Origin: Chenggangzhangella methanolivorans
Lineage (GTDB): Bacteria > Pseudomonadota > Alphaproteobacteria > Rhizobiales > Methylopilaceae
DNA length: 64,000 nucleotides
NCBI RefSeq assembly: GCF_019797865.1
Contig: NZ_CP081869.1
Coordinates: 1,488,001-1,552,000 of the forward strand
Reading direction: 5' to 3'
Shown: one piece after another, positions 17,844 through 29,595 of the stretch
How positions within the stretch are numbered: the first letter of the stretch is position 1
Layout: each line of letters starts with the position of its first letter
Notes under the pieces: model-generated
Databases searched by the model: none
What the model was told of the DNA's origin: nothing
Seen by the model: only the letters and a program-made list of their open reading frames with translations
Position numbers and translations under genes: made by a program

Positions 17844-18300
17844 GTGAGCGACCCGAACATCTTCTTCGAGGACTTCCTCCCCGGCGACGTCGCCGACTAT
17901 GGCGACTGGACCGTCGACCGCGACGACATGGTCGAGTTCGCGCGCGAGTTCGATCCGCAGCCGATGCATCTCTCCGAGGAAGCCGCCCGCGGCTCGATGC
18001 TGGGCGAGCTCATCGGCTCCGGCTGGTACACCGCCGCCCTCCTCATGCGGATGAACTGCGACGCGTTTCTTCTGGACGCCGCTTCGCTCGGCTCGCCGGG
18101 CGCCGACAGTCTTGAATGGCGCGCGCCGGTCAAGGCCGGCGACCAACTGTCGGTGCGCCGGAAGTTCTGACCGCGCGCGGCGTGCCGGGGCGTTCCGAGG
18201 CGGGCTGGTGAAGTTCGAATTCGAGGTGCGGAACCAGAACGGCGTCGTGGTCATGCGGCAGGTGAGCACGAAGCTCATCGGCCGGCGGAGGGCGCCCTGA
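17844..18300 (+). CDS. MaoC-like hot-dog hydratase, first of a pair (at least two frameshifts)
   Basis: Begins at GTG 17844 with GAAGGCGAG upstream. The N-terminal half shows FFEDFLPGDVADYGDW, then the hydratase motif EFDPQPMHLSEEAA with the catalytic Asp and His, and GSGWYTAALLMRM. Homology resumes in another frame as LVKFEFEVRNQNGVVVMRQV and ends at the TGA overlapping the next gene. Breaks lie near 18165 and 18200. MaoC-fold proteins hydrate or dehydrate acyl-CoA substrates. The pair probably forms a hetero-oligomer or parallel enzymes of acyl-CoA metabolism. Confidence 0.75.
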
Positions 18301-18777
18301 TGCATCTTGAGGATTACGAGGTCGGCAAGAAAGTCGAGATCGGCCACTGGACGTTTGCGGCGGAAGACATCATCCGCTTCGCCGAAAAATACGACCCGCA
18401 GCGCTTCCATCTGTCCGAGGAGGCGGGCCGGCGCGGGGCCGTTCAAGGGGCTCGCCGCCTCGGGCTGGCACAGCTGCGCGATCTGGATGAAGCTGATGAT
18501 CGCATTCCAGGTGCGCATGGCCAAGGAGCGCATGGCCGCGGGCCTCCCCGTCGGCCGCGCCGGCCCCTCGCCCGGCTTCACGGACCTCAAGTGGCGCCAT
18601 CCCGTGATGGCGGGCGACACGCTGACCTATTTCGCCGAGGCGCTGGAGGCGCGGCCGAGCGCCTCACGGCCCGGATGGGGATTGGTGAAGGCGCTGAACA
18701 CGGCGGTGAACCAGCGCGGCGAGGAAGCCCTGCGGTTCACCAGCACGGTGTTCGTCGAGACGCGGCCCCAAGGCTGA
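18300..18777 (+). CDS. MaoC-like hot-dog hydratase, second of the pair (one frameshift)
   Basis: ATG 18300 overlaps the stop of the first MaoC gene (TGATG). The N-terminus MHLEDYEVGKKVEIGHWTF and catalytic block KYDPQRFHLSEEAG parallel the upstream gene. After a one-base shift near 18435 the chain continues LAASGWHSCAIWMKLM and ends TSTVFVETRPQG. About 158 residues. The duplicated layout suggests tandem duplication of an R-specific enoyl-CoA hydratase-like gene; the substrate is not evident. Confidence 0.75.
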
Positions 18778-18784
18778 CGCGCCG

Positions 18785-19670
18785 TTAGTCAAGCACGCGC
18801 CCTGCGATCGCGTCGAGCTTCGCCAGAAGCGCCGGGTCGCGATGCTCCAGCGCCGTCACCAGCGCGAAGTCGAGCGCGCGGTCCGAGCCGAGCGGACACG
18901 GTTCCGGCTCCGCCGGGACTCGGCCGCGAGCCGCGCCAGAAGCCTCCGCGCCCTGTCGCCGTTCGCACGCATCACCTCTAGGATCTCGGCGACGCCGACC
19001 CCGCTCTCATGCGGGCGCCAGGCGTCGTAGTCGGTGACATGGCGATGGTCGCATAGGGCAGCTCCGCTTCCCGGGCGAGCTTGGCCTCGGGCATGTTGGT
19101 CATCCCGACCACCGAAGCGCCCATCGCCTTGTAGGCGACCGACTCCGCGCGCGTCGAAAACTGCGGACCCTCCATGCAGACATAGGATCCGCCCACGATA
19201 TGCGGGATCTCCTCCGCGGCCGCCGCGCGGGCGATGCGCGCGACGAGATTGGGAGCGACCGGATCGGAAAAGGAGACGTGAGCCACGCATCCTGCGCCGA
19301 AGAACGAGGTTTCCCGGCGGAACGTGCGGTCGATGAACTGATCGACCAGCACGAAGGTCCCGGGCGGCAGCTCTTCCTTGTAGGAGCCGCAGGCCGAGAC
19401 CGAGATCAGGTCGGTGACGCCCGCCCGCTTCAGCACGTCGATGTTGGCTCGGTAGTTGATGTCGGAGGGCGCGAAGCGGTGGCCCGCGCCATGGCGCGGA
19501 AGGAACACGACGCGGGTTTCGCCGATCACGCCTTCGATCGGCTTCGCCGAAGGCTCGCCCCACGGGCTCGACAGATCGAGCTCGCGGACATCGGTCAGCA
19601 GCGAAAGGTCGTAGATCCCCGAACCGCCGATGACGCCGAGCGTCGCGCGTCGTTTCTGAACTTCGGCCAT
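18785..19670 (-). CDS. mtnP: S-methyl-5'-thioadenosine phosphorylase (two frameshifts)
   Basis: Cleaves methylthioadenosine from polyamine and quorum-signal synthesis to adenine and methylthioribose 1-phosphate. From ATG 19670: LGVIGGSGIYDL, FLPRHGAGHRFAPSDINYRA, SACGSYKEELPPGTF, YVCMEGPQFSTRAES and VGMTNMPEAKLAREAE. Two single-base lesions, near 19033 and 18925, must be bridged to reach the C-terminus LDAIAGRVLD. About 293 residues, normal for the family. Lies downstream of petC on the same strand, convergent with the MaoC pair. Confidence 0.9.
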
Positions 19671-19697
19671 GTGTCCTGCTCCCCCCGAAACGACGAC

Positions 19698-19721
19698 GGC
19701 GGGCCCCGCGAAGAGCCCGCC
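19698..19721 (-). terminator. Hairpin between petC and mtnP
   Basis: GGCGGGC (19698-19704) pairs with GCCCGCC (19715-19721) around a 10-base loop, 50 bases after the petC stop and 28 before mtnP. No T-run follows on the minus strand, so termination would be weak or Rho-dependent. Confidence 0.35.
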
Positions 19722-19770
19722 GCCTGCGATATCAGACCGGACGCCGAAGCGTCAGGCCGTCATGGCTATC

Positions 19771-20635
19771 TCACGCGGTCCGCGACTTCAGACCGCCCCA
19801 GACGCTCTTCTTCGTGAAATAGAGCAGCGCGCCGAAGACGATGAGGAAGAACATCACCTTGAAGCCCATCTGCTTGCGATCGAGCATGTGGGGCTCTGCC
19901 GCCCACACCATGAGGCCGCGACGTCCTTGCCGTACTGATCGACCGTCGTGGGCGTGCCGTCGGTGTATTCGACCTGACCGCCTGGATCGGCGGAGCCATC
20001 GCGATCCAGTGGCCCGGGAAGTAGGTGTTGTAGTGGAGGCCCGGCTTCGGCGGCTTCTCGCCGTGCTCCGGCTCCTTGTAGCCGGCGAGCAGCGCGTGGA
20101 TGTAGTCCGGACCCTGCTCCTGGAACTGGGTGAAGATGTCGAACACGAAGGTCGGGAAGCCGCGTTCGTAGGTGCGGGCCTTGGCGAGCGTGGAGAAGTC
20201 CGGCGGATAGGCGCCGCCGTTCGAGGCGCGCGCCGCCTGCTCGTTCGGGAACGGGCTCGGGAAATAATCCGAGAGCTTGCCCGGGCGGTCGACGAAGTCG
20301 CCGCTGTCGTTCGGGCCGTCCTTGATCTGGTACTCGGCCGCGATCGTCTCGGCCTGGCCTTCGGTGAAGCCGAGGCCGCCCTCCTGCGCGAGGTTGCGGA
20401 ACGCGACCATCGACATCGCGTGGCAGCTTGCGCAGACCTCGCGGTAGATCTTGAAGCCGCGCTGCAGCTGCGCCTGGTCGTACTTTCCGAACGGCCCGGA
20501 GAACGACCACTGCTGCCGCGGTGGGTGAACCTGCTCGGCGGCCGACGCGGGAGCAACGACCGCGAAGGTCGCGGCGGCGATCGAGACCGCCGCCAGGGCC
20601 GCCCGGACCGGGCGGGCGAAGGTCAGGCGGATCAT
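19771..20635 (-). CDS. petC: Cytochrome c1 of the bc1 complex (two frameshifts)
   Basis: Signal peptide ([20 protein letters not shown]), the heme c attachment motif CASCH within [13 protein letters not shown], and the methionine-ligand region ([10 protein letters not shown]) are present. Near the end is a single membrane anchor ([18 protein letters not shown]) with a short basic tail. Homology changes frame near 19985 and 19920. Starts within the petB stop (ATGA overlap, 20635). Last gene of petABC; carries electrons from the Rieske centre to cytochrome c. Confidence 0.95.
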
Positions 20636-21921
20636 CGTTGGGCCTCCCGGGCTGCTGCGAGATTGGCGAGCGCCGAATGGCCGCCCCTCTTCTCCTCGTC
20701 GGCGAGCACGTCGTCCGCGATCGAGGCCGGCAGCGGCTTCGGCGTCTCGAGCATGCCGAGCAGCGGCAGGATGATCAGGAAGTGGGCGAAGTAGTAGAAG
20801 GTCGCGATCTGCGAGATCGTGACGTACCAGCCCTCCGGCGGCTTCGAGCCGAGCCAGCCGAGCAGCACGCAGACGCCCACGAAGACCCAGAAGAACTGCT
20901 TGAACAGCGGCCGGTACTTGCCCGAGCGGACCTTCGAGGTGTCGAGCCAGGGCAGCACGAACAGCACCGCGATCGCGCCGAACATGCAGAGCACGCCGCC
21001 GAGCTTGGACGGGATGGCGCGCAGGATCGCGTAGAACGGCAGGAAGTACCATTCCGGCACGATGTGCGACGGCGTCACCAGGCTGTTGGCCTTGATGTAA
21101 TTGTCGGCGTGGCCGAGGTAGTTCGGCGTGTAGAACACGAACCACGAGAAGAAGATCAGGAAGCACACCATCGCGAAGCCGTCCTTCAGCGTGGCGTAGG
21201 GCGTGAACGGCACGGTGTCGCGGCGGATATCCTTGATGTCGACGCCCGCAGGATTGTTCTGGCGACATGATGCAGCGCCCAGATATGGAGTCCGACGACG
21301 CCCACGATCACGAAGGGCAGCAGATAGTGCAGCGAGAGAAGAAGCGCTGCAGCGTCGCGTTGTCGACCGCGAAGCCGCCCCAGAGCCACGTCACCAGCGT
21401 CTCGCCGACCACGGGAATGGCGGAGAACAGGTTGGTGATGGACGGTCGCGCCCCAGAACGACATCTGAACCCCAGGGCAGCACGTAGCCCATGAAGGCGG
21501 TGGCCATCATCAGCAGGAAGATCAGAACGCCGAGGATCCAGAGGATCTCGCGGGGCGCCTTGTAGGAGCCGTAATACATGCCGCGGAAGATGTGGATGTA
21601 GACCGCGATGAAGAACATCGACGCGCCGTTGGCGTGCAGATAGCGCAGCAGCCAACCGTAGTTGACGTCGCGCATGATCTTCTCGACCGACTCGAAGGCG
21701 AGCGAGGCGTGCGGCGTGTAGTGCATCACGAGCACGACGCCAGTCAGGATCTGGGCGACCAGCATGAAGGTCAGGATGCCGCCGAAGGTCCAGAGGTAGT
21801 TCAGGTTCCGCGGCACCGGATAAGCGACGGCGCTCGAATGGATCAGGCCGACGATCGGCAGCCTGTCCTCGAACCACTTCGCGACGCCCGGCTTAGGCTC
21901 GTAGGTCGAATGTCCCTGCAT
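20632..21921 (-). CDS. petB: Cytochrome b of the bc1 complex (at least four frameshifts)
   Basis: N-terminus [20 protein letters not shown] at 21921, then membrane helices with heme-ligand histidines in [20 protein letters not shown] and in [20 protein letters not shown]. The quinone-site [16 protein letters not shown] motif (the conserved PEWY) and C-terminal helices follow. Reading frame shifts near 21465, 21440, 21335 and 21258. The 21465 and 21440 shifts look like single inserted bases (an extra T and an extra C). Such a core respiratory gene is unlikely to be truly broken four times. Confidence 0.93.
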
Positions 21922-21966
21922 GGTGGTCGTTCACCCCTCCCGGCCGCCTTGCGGCGGCCGTCTCCC

Positions 21967-22528
21967 TCAGCCGATCTTGATTTTGTGTCGCCTTCGAAGG
22001 CGTATGGCGGGATCGCGAGTTTTCCGGCGCCGGGCCCCGGCGGATGCGGCCGGCGGCGTCGTAGTGCGATCCGTGGCAGGGGCAGAGCCAGCCGCCGAAA
22101 TCGCCGGAATTCGCGAGCGGCACGCAACCGAGATGCGTGCACACGCCCGTCACGATCAGCCAGTTCTCCTTGCCCTTCGCGCCGCGATTGGCGTCGGAGG
22201 CGTCCGCGTCGGACGGAAGGTTGGCGTTGCGGGCGTTCTTGTCGGGCAGGTCGCCGAGCGGCGTCTTGGACGCTTCCTCGATCTGCTGCTTGGTCCGGTT
22301 CCAGATGAAGACCGGCTTGCCGCGCCACTTCACGCTGACCACCTGGCCTTCGGCGATCTGCGAGAGATCGACGTCGGTGGAGGCGAGCGCAAGCGAGGCG
22401 GCGTCCGGGTTCATCTGGTCGATGAACGGCCAGGCCAGGAAGGCCGCGCCCCAGACGGCGGTGGCCCCGGTGGCGAGATACAGAAAATCGCGGCGGTTCG
22501 GCTGTTCGGCGTGCTCGGTGGTCGTCAC
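21967..22528 (-). CDS. petA: Rieske iron-sulfur subunit of the bc1 complex (two frameshifts)
   Basis: Twin-arginine signal/anchor NRRDFLYLATGATAVWGAAF, and both 2Fe-2S ligand boxes VCTHLGCVPL and CPCHGSHYD are intact. The C-terminus shifts near 22028, continues LAIPPYAFEGDTK, and would end KIKIG-stop at 21967 if one A is restored in an A-run near 21985. First gene of the operon. The 204 bases up to trmL carry the divergent promoters. Confidence 0.95.
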
Positions 22529-22732
22529 TGGGGTCTCCGCCGCTACCTACGTTGCTGGCCGAAACCGGATCGTGGACCCTTTCGGCTGGTCCCAGGAGCG
22601 GCCGATTGGAATGGCTCTCAAGACGAGTGGCTATCTGACACGGGTGGACATTTCGTCCAAGCCCGGATGGCCGATCATGACACCTTGTCGCAGCCAAATG
22701 GCTATCGACGCACAGAAAAGGCTTTTTTCCCA

Positions 22733-23205
22733 ATGCGGCTCGCCCTCCTCCAGCCCGACATCCCGCAGAACGCCGGGACGATGCTGCGGATGGCGGCCTG
22801 CCTCGGAGTCGATGTCGACATCGTCGAACCGGCGGGTTTTCCCGTTTCGGACCGCGCCTTCCGCCGGGCGGGGCTCGATTATCTCGATCATGTGAACATC
22901 CGCCGCCATGCGTCCTTCACGGCGTTCGAGGAAATCCGCCGCGCGGAGGGCCGACGGCTCGCGCTCCTGACGACGAAGGCCGAGACCTCTCATCTTTCAG
23001 CGGATTTTCGGCCCGGCGACGTTCTGATGGTCGGCCGGGAATCGTCCGGCGCGCCGGATTGCGTGCATGAGGCCGCCGATCTGCGGATCGCGATCCCGAT
23101 GCGGCCGGACCTGCGCTCTCTCACGTCGCGGTCGCCGCCGCGATCGTCCTCGGCGAGGCGCTTCGCCGGACGGACGGCTTTCCACCGTTTGCGAAGACGC
23201 CCTAA
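22733..23205 (+). CDS. trmL: tRNA (cytidine/uridine-2'-O) wobble methyltransferase (one frameshift)
   Basis: About 157 residues from ATG 22733. SPOUT-class knot protein with the N-terminus [38 protein letters not shown], and SAM-binding [17 protein letters not shown] and [10 protein letters not shown]. The last motif ([17 protein letters not shown]) is in another frame after a missing base near 23120, which also changes the expected Asn codon. Methylates position 34 of tRNA-Leu isoacceptors. Divergent from petA and followed by hemF, a conserved order. Confidence 0.9.
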
Positions 23206-23237
23206 AAAGCGCGACCGCAAAGGACGCGAAGACGCCA

Positions 23238-24116
23238 ATGCCCCTTCCCGACGACATCGACGCCCGCAAGACGCAGGCCCGCGCCTGGTTCGAGACCTTG
23301 CGCGACCGGATCCATCAGAGCCTCGAGGCGATCGAGGACGAGGCCGGCGGCGAGGCCCCCGCCGGACGCTTCGAGCGCACGCCCTGGTCGCGCGCCGACC
23401 ACACCGGCGCGGACGGCGGCGGAGGCGTGATGGGCATGATGAAGGGACGCGTGTTCGAAAAGGTCGGCGTGCACGTCTCCACCGTCTTCGGCGAATTCGC
23501 GCCCGAGTTCCGCAAGGACATTCCCGGGGCCACGGAAGCGCCGGACTTCTGGGCGTCGGGCATCTCGCTGATCGCCCACCCCTGGAGCCCGCACGTTCCG
23601 ACCGTGCACATGAACACGCGGTTCGTCGTGACCTCGAAAGCCTGGTTCGGCGGCGGCGGCGACCTCACCCCCGTGCTCGACCGCAGGCGCACGCAGGACG
23701 ACCCGGACACGGTCGCGTTCCATGCGGCCTACAGGCAGGCCTGCGAAGGCCATGCGGTCGCCGACTATCCGAAGTTCAAGCAGTGGTGCGACGACTACTT
23801 CTTCCTCAAGCACCGCAACGAGCCGCGCGGCGTCGGCGGCATCTTCTACGACTGGCTCGACTCAAACGATTTTCGACGCCGACTTCGCCTTCACGAGATC
23901 GGTCGGCGAGGCCTTCCTGAAGGCCTATCCGGACATCGTGCGGGCGAACCTGTCGACGCCCTGGACCGAGGCCGACCGGCCGAGCAGCTCGTGCGCCGCG
24001 GTCGCTATGTCGAGTTCAACCTGCTGCACGACCGCGGCACGATCTTCGGCCTCAAGACCGGCGGCAACGTCGCCTCGATCCTGTCGTCGCTGCCGCCGCA
24101 CGCGGCGTGGCCGTGA
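23238..24116 (+). CDS. hemF: Oxygen-dependent coproporphyrinogen III oxidase (two frameshifts)
   Basis: Aerobic oxidative decarboxylation step of heme synthesis. From ATG 23238: [63 protein letters not shown] and [18 protein letters not shown]. Then, after shifts near 23870 and 23975, come [19 protein letters not shown] and [19 protein letters not shown]. About 292 residues. Placement beside petABC links heme supply to the bc1 complex. Confidence 0.95.
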   Translation: MPLPDDIDARKTQARAWFETLRDRIHQSLEAIEDEAGGEAPAGRFERTPWSRADHTGADGGGGVMGMMKGRVFEKVGVHVSTVFGEFAPEFRKDIPGATEAPDFWASGISLIAHPWSPHVPTVHMNTRFVVTSKAWFGGGGDLTPVLDRRRTQDDPDTVAFHAAYRQACEGHAVADYPKFKQWCDDYFFLKHRNEPRGVGGIFYDWLDSNDFRRRLRLHEIGRRGLPEGLSGHRAGEPVDALDRGRPAEQLVRRGRYVEFNLLHDRGTIFGLKTGGNVASILSSLPPHAAWP

Positions 24117-24126
24117 GAAGGCTCCG

Positions 24127-24713
24127 ATGCTGACGATCTACGGCGACCCGATTTCGGGCAACTGCATGAAGGTGCGCTGGGTCGCCGAGCTCCTCGGCGT
24201 TCCGTTCGAGTGGCGCGACGTCGACGTCGTCGAGGGCGAGGCCCGGACACCGGCGTTTCTCGCGCTCAATCCGGCTGGAAAAGTCCCGTTCGTCGTTCTC
24301 GCCGACGGGCGGTCGCTGTCGGAGTCGAACGCCATCATCCTCCACCTCGCCGACGGCTCGGCGCTCGTCCCGACCGACGCCTTCGAGCGCGCCGTGATGC
24401 TGCAGTGGCTGTTCTGGGAGCAGTACAGCCACGAGCCCTATGTCGCCGTGCGCCGCTTCCAGATCCGCTATCTCGGCAAGACGCCCGAAAGCTCGATCCG
24501 CGTCTGCTGGAGCGCGGCGAGGCCGCCTTCGCGCTGATGGAGCGGCGGCTCGGCGAAAGCGCGTTCATGGCCTGCGCCGCGCCGACGCTCGCCGACGTCT
24601 CGCTGCTCGCCTACACGCGGCTCGCCCATGAGGGCGGCTTCGATCTCGCGCCGTTCCCTCGCCTCAGGGACTGGATCGCACGCGCCGAGGCCGCGCTCGG
24701 CGTCTCGGCCTGA
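24127..24713 (+). CDS. Glutathione S-transferase family protein (one frameshift)
   Basis: Thioredoxin-fold N-terminal domain ([43 protein letters not shown]) and helical C-terminal domain ([23 protein letters not shown] in two blocks). A one-base lesion near 24492 separates them. About 196 residues. Resembles the GstA-like group with Ser in the SGNCxKVR helix. The substrate is unknown. Starts 10 bases after hemF and is probably co-transcribed. Confidence 0.8.
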
Positions 24714-25976
24714 CCCAGGCGGCTTTTAGCCTTCTTCGGAAGACGGTCCGGCTCTGCGCTGCGCTCCGGCCGGGATGACGCCTGTTCGATCAGCGCCTCG
24801 ATCTCGGCGCGTCCTGTCGGAAACCCCGCCTCGACCCACGCCTCCTCGGCGTGCTTGAGCGCGCGGCCGAGCGCCCGGCCTTCAAGCCCGAGCGCCTTGA
24901 AATCGTCGGCGGCGATCGGAAATTTCGGCGCGCGCCAGCGGTCGGACAGCGCGATCGCGGCGTTCCAGTCGCCGCCTCCTAAAGCAGTGAGCCGCGCGCG
25001 GTCTCGATAGGCTTGCGGTCCGAGCCGGTAGAGCGCGCGTTTGGCCGCAGGCTCGTCTGCAGGATCGAGCCGGGGCGTCATGTCGCCGATCGCCTCCAGG
25101 CGCCGGCTCTCCGCATTCGACAGCCGCAGGCGCTCCTTGAGCCTCAAGGCGTCTTCGCTGACGAACTGAGACAGCGCCGCGAGCCGAAGCAGAGCGTCGG
25201 GCGCTTCGCGGTCGGCATCAACGAAACGGGCGAAATGCGCGGTCCGCGGAACTCCGCCGACCAGCGGCGTCAACAGCCCCGCGCCCGCCATCTCGGCGAC
25301 CGTCTCGGATGCGCCACGCGCCGCCAAAAGCTTCAGCAGCTCCGCCCTCACCCGCTCGGCGGAGAGCAGGCTCAGGCCGTCGCGCTCGGCGATCGCGGCC
25401 GCGAGCCCCTCGGCGTCGGGCGGCCCTTCGGCGAAGCGGGCGTGAAACCGAAAGAACCGCAAGGTGCGCAGATAATCCTCGCGGATGCGCTGGCGCGCGT
25501 CGCCGATGAAGCGCACGCGCCGGGCGGCGAGATCCGCGAGCCCTCCGACATGGTCGTGCACCACGCCGTCGCGCGACAGGAAAAGGCCGTTGATCGTGAG
25601 ATCGCGGCGCGCCGCGTCCTCGGCCCAGTCGCGCGTGAAGGCGACGGTCGCGCGGCGTCCGTCGGTCTCGACGTCGCGGCGCAACGTCGTGACCTCGAAC
25701 GGCTTGCCGGAGATCACGACGGTGACGGTACCGTGCTCGAGCCCGGTCGGAACGACCTTCCATCCGGCGGCCATGGCGCGCCGCGTCGTCTCTTCCGGAA
25801 GCGCCGTGGCGGCGACGTCGACGTCGCCGAGTTCAATCCCGAGCAACGCGTCGCGCACCGCGCCGCCGTTGACCCGCGCCTCCTCGCCTTCGGCGTCGAG
25901 GACTGCGAGGAGATCGCGAAGCGGCGGTTCGCGAAGCCCAGTCGGCGCCGTCGAGCCGGGCGACGGCCGCCGTCAT
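24611..25976 (-). CDS. cca: CCA tRNA nucleotidyltransferase (frameshifts at both ends)
   Basis: Adds or repairs the 3' CCA of tRNAs. Class II features: GGAVRDALLGIELGDVDVAA (in two blocks) with the metal-binding Asp pair, a basic motif AARRDLTINGLF, IREDYLRTLRFFRFHARF and the helical body. The first 14 codons (MTAAVARLDGADW, ATG 25976) are one base out of frame near 25938. The frame stays open into the antisense of the GST gene. The natural end is probably near 24780, where a repeat-like sequence begins, giving about 400 residues. Confidence 0.88.
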
Positions 25977-26248
25977 TTCTTGTCGGGCTCGATGATCTTG
26001 CCCGGCACGAACACGCCGTTCTCCATATGCGCCGGCACGTAGAGCGAACGCGTCGAGCCGCCTGTCGTGAGGGCGAGCAACGCGAGGCTCCCGAGCGTGA
26101 TGGCGACGGCCGCCGCGACGAGCCATGCGAGCGGCACCCCGCGCCAGTGCTCGGGCGCGCGCCAGCCGCGCTTAGTGAAATGCAGCCACAGCGCATAGGC
26201 GACGAAGGGCGACAGCGCGAGAAGAAGCTGGAACGCGATGCGGCTCAT
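25973..26248 (-). CDS. DUF6111-type small membrane protein
   Basis: 91 residues with two membrane helices (IAFQLLLALSPFVAYALWL and LAWLVAAAVAITLGSLALLAL) joined by a basic loop, and an amphipathic tail VPAHMENGVFVPGKI. The family is found in Rhizobiales between a CoA-pyrophosphatase-like NUDIX gene and cca. Overlaps both neighbours by 4 bases, so translation is coupled. The function is unknown. Confidence 0.8.
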   Translation of the reverse strand: MSRIAFQLLLALSPFVAYALWLHFTKRGWRAPEHWRGVPLAWLVAAAVAITLGSLALLALTTGGSTRSLYVPAHMENGVFVPGKIIEPDKK

Positions 26249-26873
26249 GGGCCGTAGAGCCTTTCATAGAGGTTCTTCAGCATGCCCGCGGTCACGCCCC
26301 AGATGTTCCGGTCGCCCCAGGGCATGTGGTTGATCTCCCGCAGGCCGCCCTGCCACTCCCGCATCTCGACCCGATGGTTCTCGGTCGCATGAGGAAGTCG
26401 AGCGGAACCTCGAACGCGTCTCGACCTCGCCGGGCGCCAGCGTCATCCCGTAGCCCGGCGCGATCTCCGCCACCACGCCCACGATCCCGAATCCCGAATT
26501 CGTGACGTAGAGGTCGAGATAGCCGAGCGGCGTGACGAAGGCCGGGTCCAGTCCGATCTCCTCGTTCGCCTCGCGCAGGGCGGTCGCAAGCGGCGAGGCG
26601 TCCTGCGGCTCGCGCTTTGCCGCCGGGAAAGGCGACCTGACCGGGGTGGACAGGCAGATGCTTGGCGCGCTGCGTAAAGAGCAGCTGCGGCTCCTGCCGC
26701 GCCACCACGCCGATCAGCACGGCGGCGGCGCGCGGAATCCGGTCCGGCGCGAGCAGCGCGAATTCGCCGATCGGAACCGTATCGGGATCGTCGGGATCGG
26801 GCGGCGCGCCGAGCAGCCTTTCGGAGGCGCGCGCGCGGAAATCAGCGAGCGACAAGGCTTCGGCGAGCGTCAT
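26245..26873 (-). CDS. NUDIX hydrolase, CoA pyrophosphatase-like (about three frameshifts)
   Basis: From ATG 26873: PRAAAVLIGVVARQEPQLLF, RAKHLPVHPGQVAFPGGK, then the Nudix box with REANEEIGL after a shift near 26620. Then come YVTNSGFGIVGVVAEIAPGY and APGEVETR, FEVPLDFLMRP after a shift near 26420, and the end WGDRNIWGVTAGMLKNLYER after one near 26385. The QVAFPGGK and LREANEEIG motifs fit the NudL/CoA diphosphatase group, which hydrolyses coenzyme A derivatives. Coupled to DUF1285 upstream and DUF6111 downstream. Confidence 0.85.
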
Positions 26874-27442
26874 GCCGATGCGCCGGCCATCGGAAAGAAC
26901 GCGCCGCCGGCCCAGACGCCCAAGGCTCCGTCCTTCTCCTCGGCGAGATCCACGAGGTCGTAGACCGCCGAGCGCGCGAGCAGCGCCCAGAGATCGTGGC
27001 GCACGCGGACATAGGGGCGGAACCCGCCGCCGGCGTCCTCCTCGAACCGAAGCTCGTGGTCCGGCCCGGCGTCGACGGTCTCGTCGACATTCGTGCGAAA
27101 GCGGATCCGGCGGCCGGCGCCCTCCCCCTCGCTCGCCATCTCGACGGCGACGAACGGCGCGTCCTCGACCGTGATGGAGAGCTTTTCGGCGGGAGTCACC
27201 AGCACGAAGCCGTCCGGATCCTTGCGCAGCACGGTCGAGAACAGCTTGACGAGCGCCGGCCGGCCGATCGGGGAGCCGTTGTAGTCCCAGGTTCCGTCTG
27301 CGTGAACGACGATGTCGATCTCGCCGCAATGCGCCGGATTCCATTTGTGCACCGGCGCCGGTCCGCGCGTGCATGCGGCCCGAGCGGCCTCCGCAAGCGC
27401 CTGCATACGCTGTGATCCGACGGCGATTTCGTCCGAAGTCAC
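26870..27442 (-). CDS. DUF1285 protein
   Basis: 190 residues if GTG 27442 is the start; a frame extends upstream to 27496, and an internal ATG near 27407 is also possible. Conserved blocks include VHKWNPAHCGEIDIVVHADG, GTWDYNGSPIGRPALVKLF and VTPAEKLSITVEDAPFVAVE. The family has a solved two-domain beta-rich fold, but its function is not established. Leads the DUF1285-NUDIX-DUF6111-cca operon and is divergent from moxR. The 234 bases between carry no gene. Confidence 0.85.
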   Translation of the reverse strand: MTSDEIAVGSQRMQALAEAARAACTRGPAPVHKWNPAHCGEIDIVVHADGTWDYNGSPIGRPALVKLFSTVLRKDPDGFVLVTPAEKLSITVEDAPFVAVEMASEGEGAGRRIRFRTNVDETVDAGPDHELRFEEDAGGGFRPYVRVRHDLWALLARSAVYDLVDLAEEKDGALGVWAGGAFFPMAGASA

Positions 27443-27676
27443 GATCTCTCGACGCTCCTGGCGCTTCGGGCTCGCCGGCCCAACTGTCTGGCCCAAGCCT
27501 TGCTCCCGCCGCTTTCGGCGGATCGGGTTGAACTTAAGGCCTGATCGGGCCGTGGATAAGGGCCGGGCGCCGGCCGCCCGTTAACGGCTCCGCATTCGCG
27601 GGGCTTGCAAAGCGGGCGAGACGGTCGTCCGATGAGCGTGCGACGCGCAGGCTGACCGCGAAGGAGACTCGCCTTG

Positions 27677-28680
<1,004 letters not shown>

Positions 28681-28685
28681 CGCGA

Positions 28686-29595
28686 ATGGCGGTCCGCGCC
28701 GGGCTCGTCGACCCCTCGGAAGCCGCGATCACGATGCGGCACGAGGAGGCGGCGCTCGGCCTCGCCTCCGCCCTGCCGCGCCTTCTGGTCGCGGCGCGGC
28801 GCCTCCGCCACCGTGGTGCACGGCCTCCACGGCCGCAGGCGCTCCGGCGTGGGCGAGAACTTCTGGCAGTTCCGCCGCTTCAACGAAGGCGACGTGCCCG
28901 GCCGCATCGACTGGCGCCGTTCGGCGCGCGACGAGCATCTCTACATCCGCGAGCAGGAGTGGGAGGCCGCCCACACGGTCTGGCTCTGGATCGACCGCTC
29001 GCGCAGCATGGCGTTTCGATCGAGCCTGTCCGACGTCACCAAGCTCGAGCGCGCCGTCGTGCTCGGCCTGGCGGTCGCCGACCTTCTGGTGCGCGGGGGA
29101 GAGCGCGTCGGGCTCCTGGGCCTCACGCGCCCGACCGCGAGCCGCCTCGCGATCGAGAAGCTCGCCGAAGCGCTGGTCCACGCCGAGGACGACGCCAACC
29201 ATCTGCCGCCGCCCGCCGCTCCGATCGCGCGGCTCGCCGAGGCGGTGCTGATCGGCGACCTGCTTGCGCCGGAGGAGGAGATCGCCGCCACCGTCGCCGC
29301 CCTCGCCGGACGCGGGGGACGGGGGCACATGGTCATGATCGTGGATCCCGTCGAAGAGACCTTCCCCTTTTCCGGCCGCACCGAATTTCTCGACCCCGAC
29401 GCCTCGGTGAAGCTCGTGGCCGGCCGCGCGGAGGAGTGGCGGGCGGGCTACGAGGCGCGCCTCGCGCGCCACCGCGCGGCGCTCGCCGACATCGCGCGCC
29501 GCCGCGGCTGGACGCTGACGATCCACCGCACCGACCGTCCGGCCACCGAGCCGTTGCTCGCCCTCCACGCCCGCCTCGGCGAGGCCGAACGATGA
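28686..29595 (+). CDS. DUF58 protein with von Willebrand A-like fold (one frameshift)
   Basis: Starts at ATG 28686, 5 bases after moxR. The family signature GVGENFWQFRRFNEGDVPGR and IDWRRSARDEHLYIREQE precedes a metal-ion-adhesion-like site LWIDRSRSMAF. One base is wrong near 28803. About 302 residues with no membrane segment. Member of the Bat/aerotolerance-type operon; the DUF58 and MoxR proteins usually work together. Confidence 0.92.

Noticed and set aside
20632..22528. Cytochrome bc1 genes as pseudogenes because of several frame breaks.
   Set aside because: All catalytic motifs are preserved in neighbouring frames and the breaks are single bases, as in many other essential genes of this window; sequence error is the simpler reading.
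24611..24713. True antisense overlap of cca with the upstream GST gene.
   Set aside because: The extra C-terminal residues of the open cca frame have no family character and begin in repeat-like sequence; the natural stop has probably been lost through a base error.
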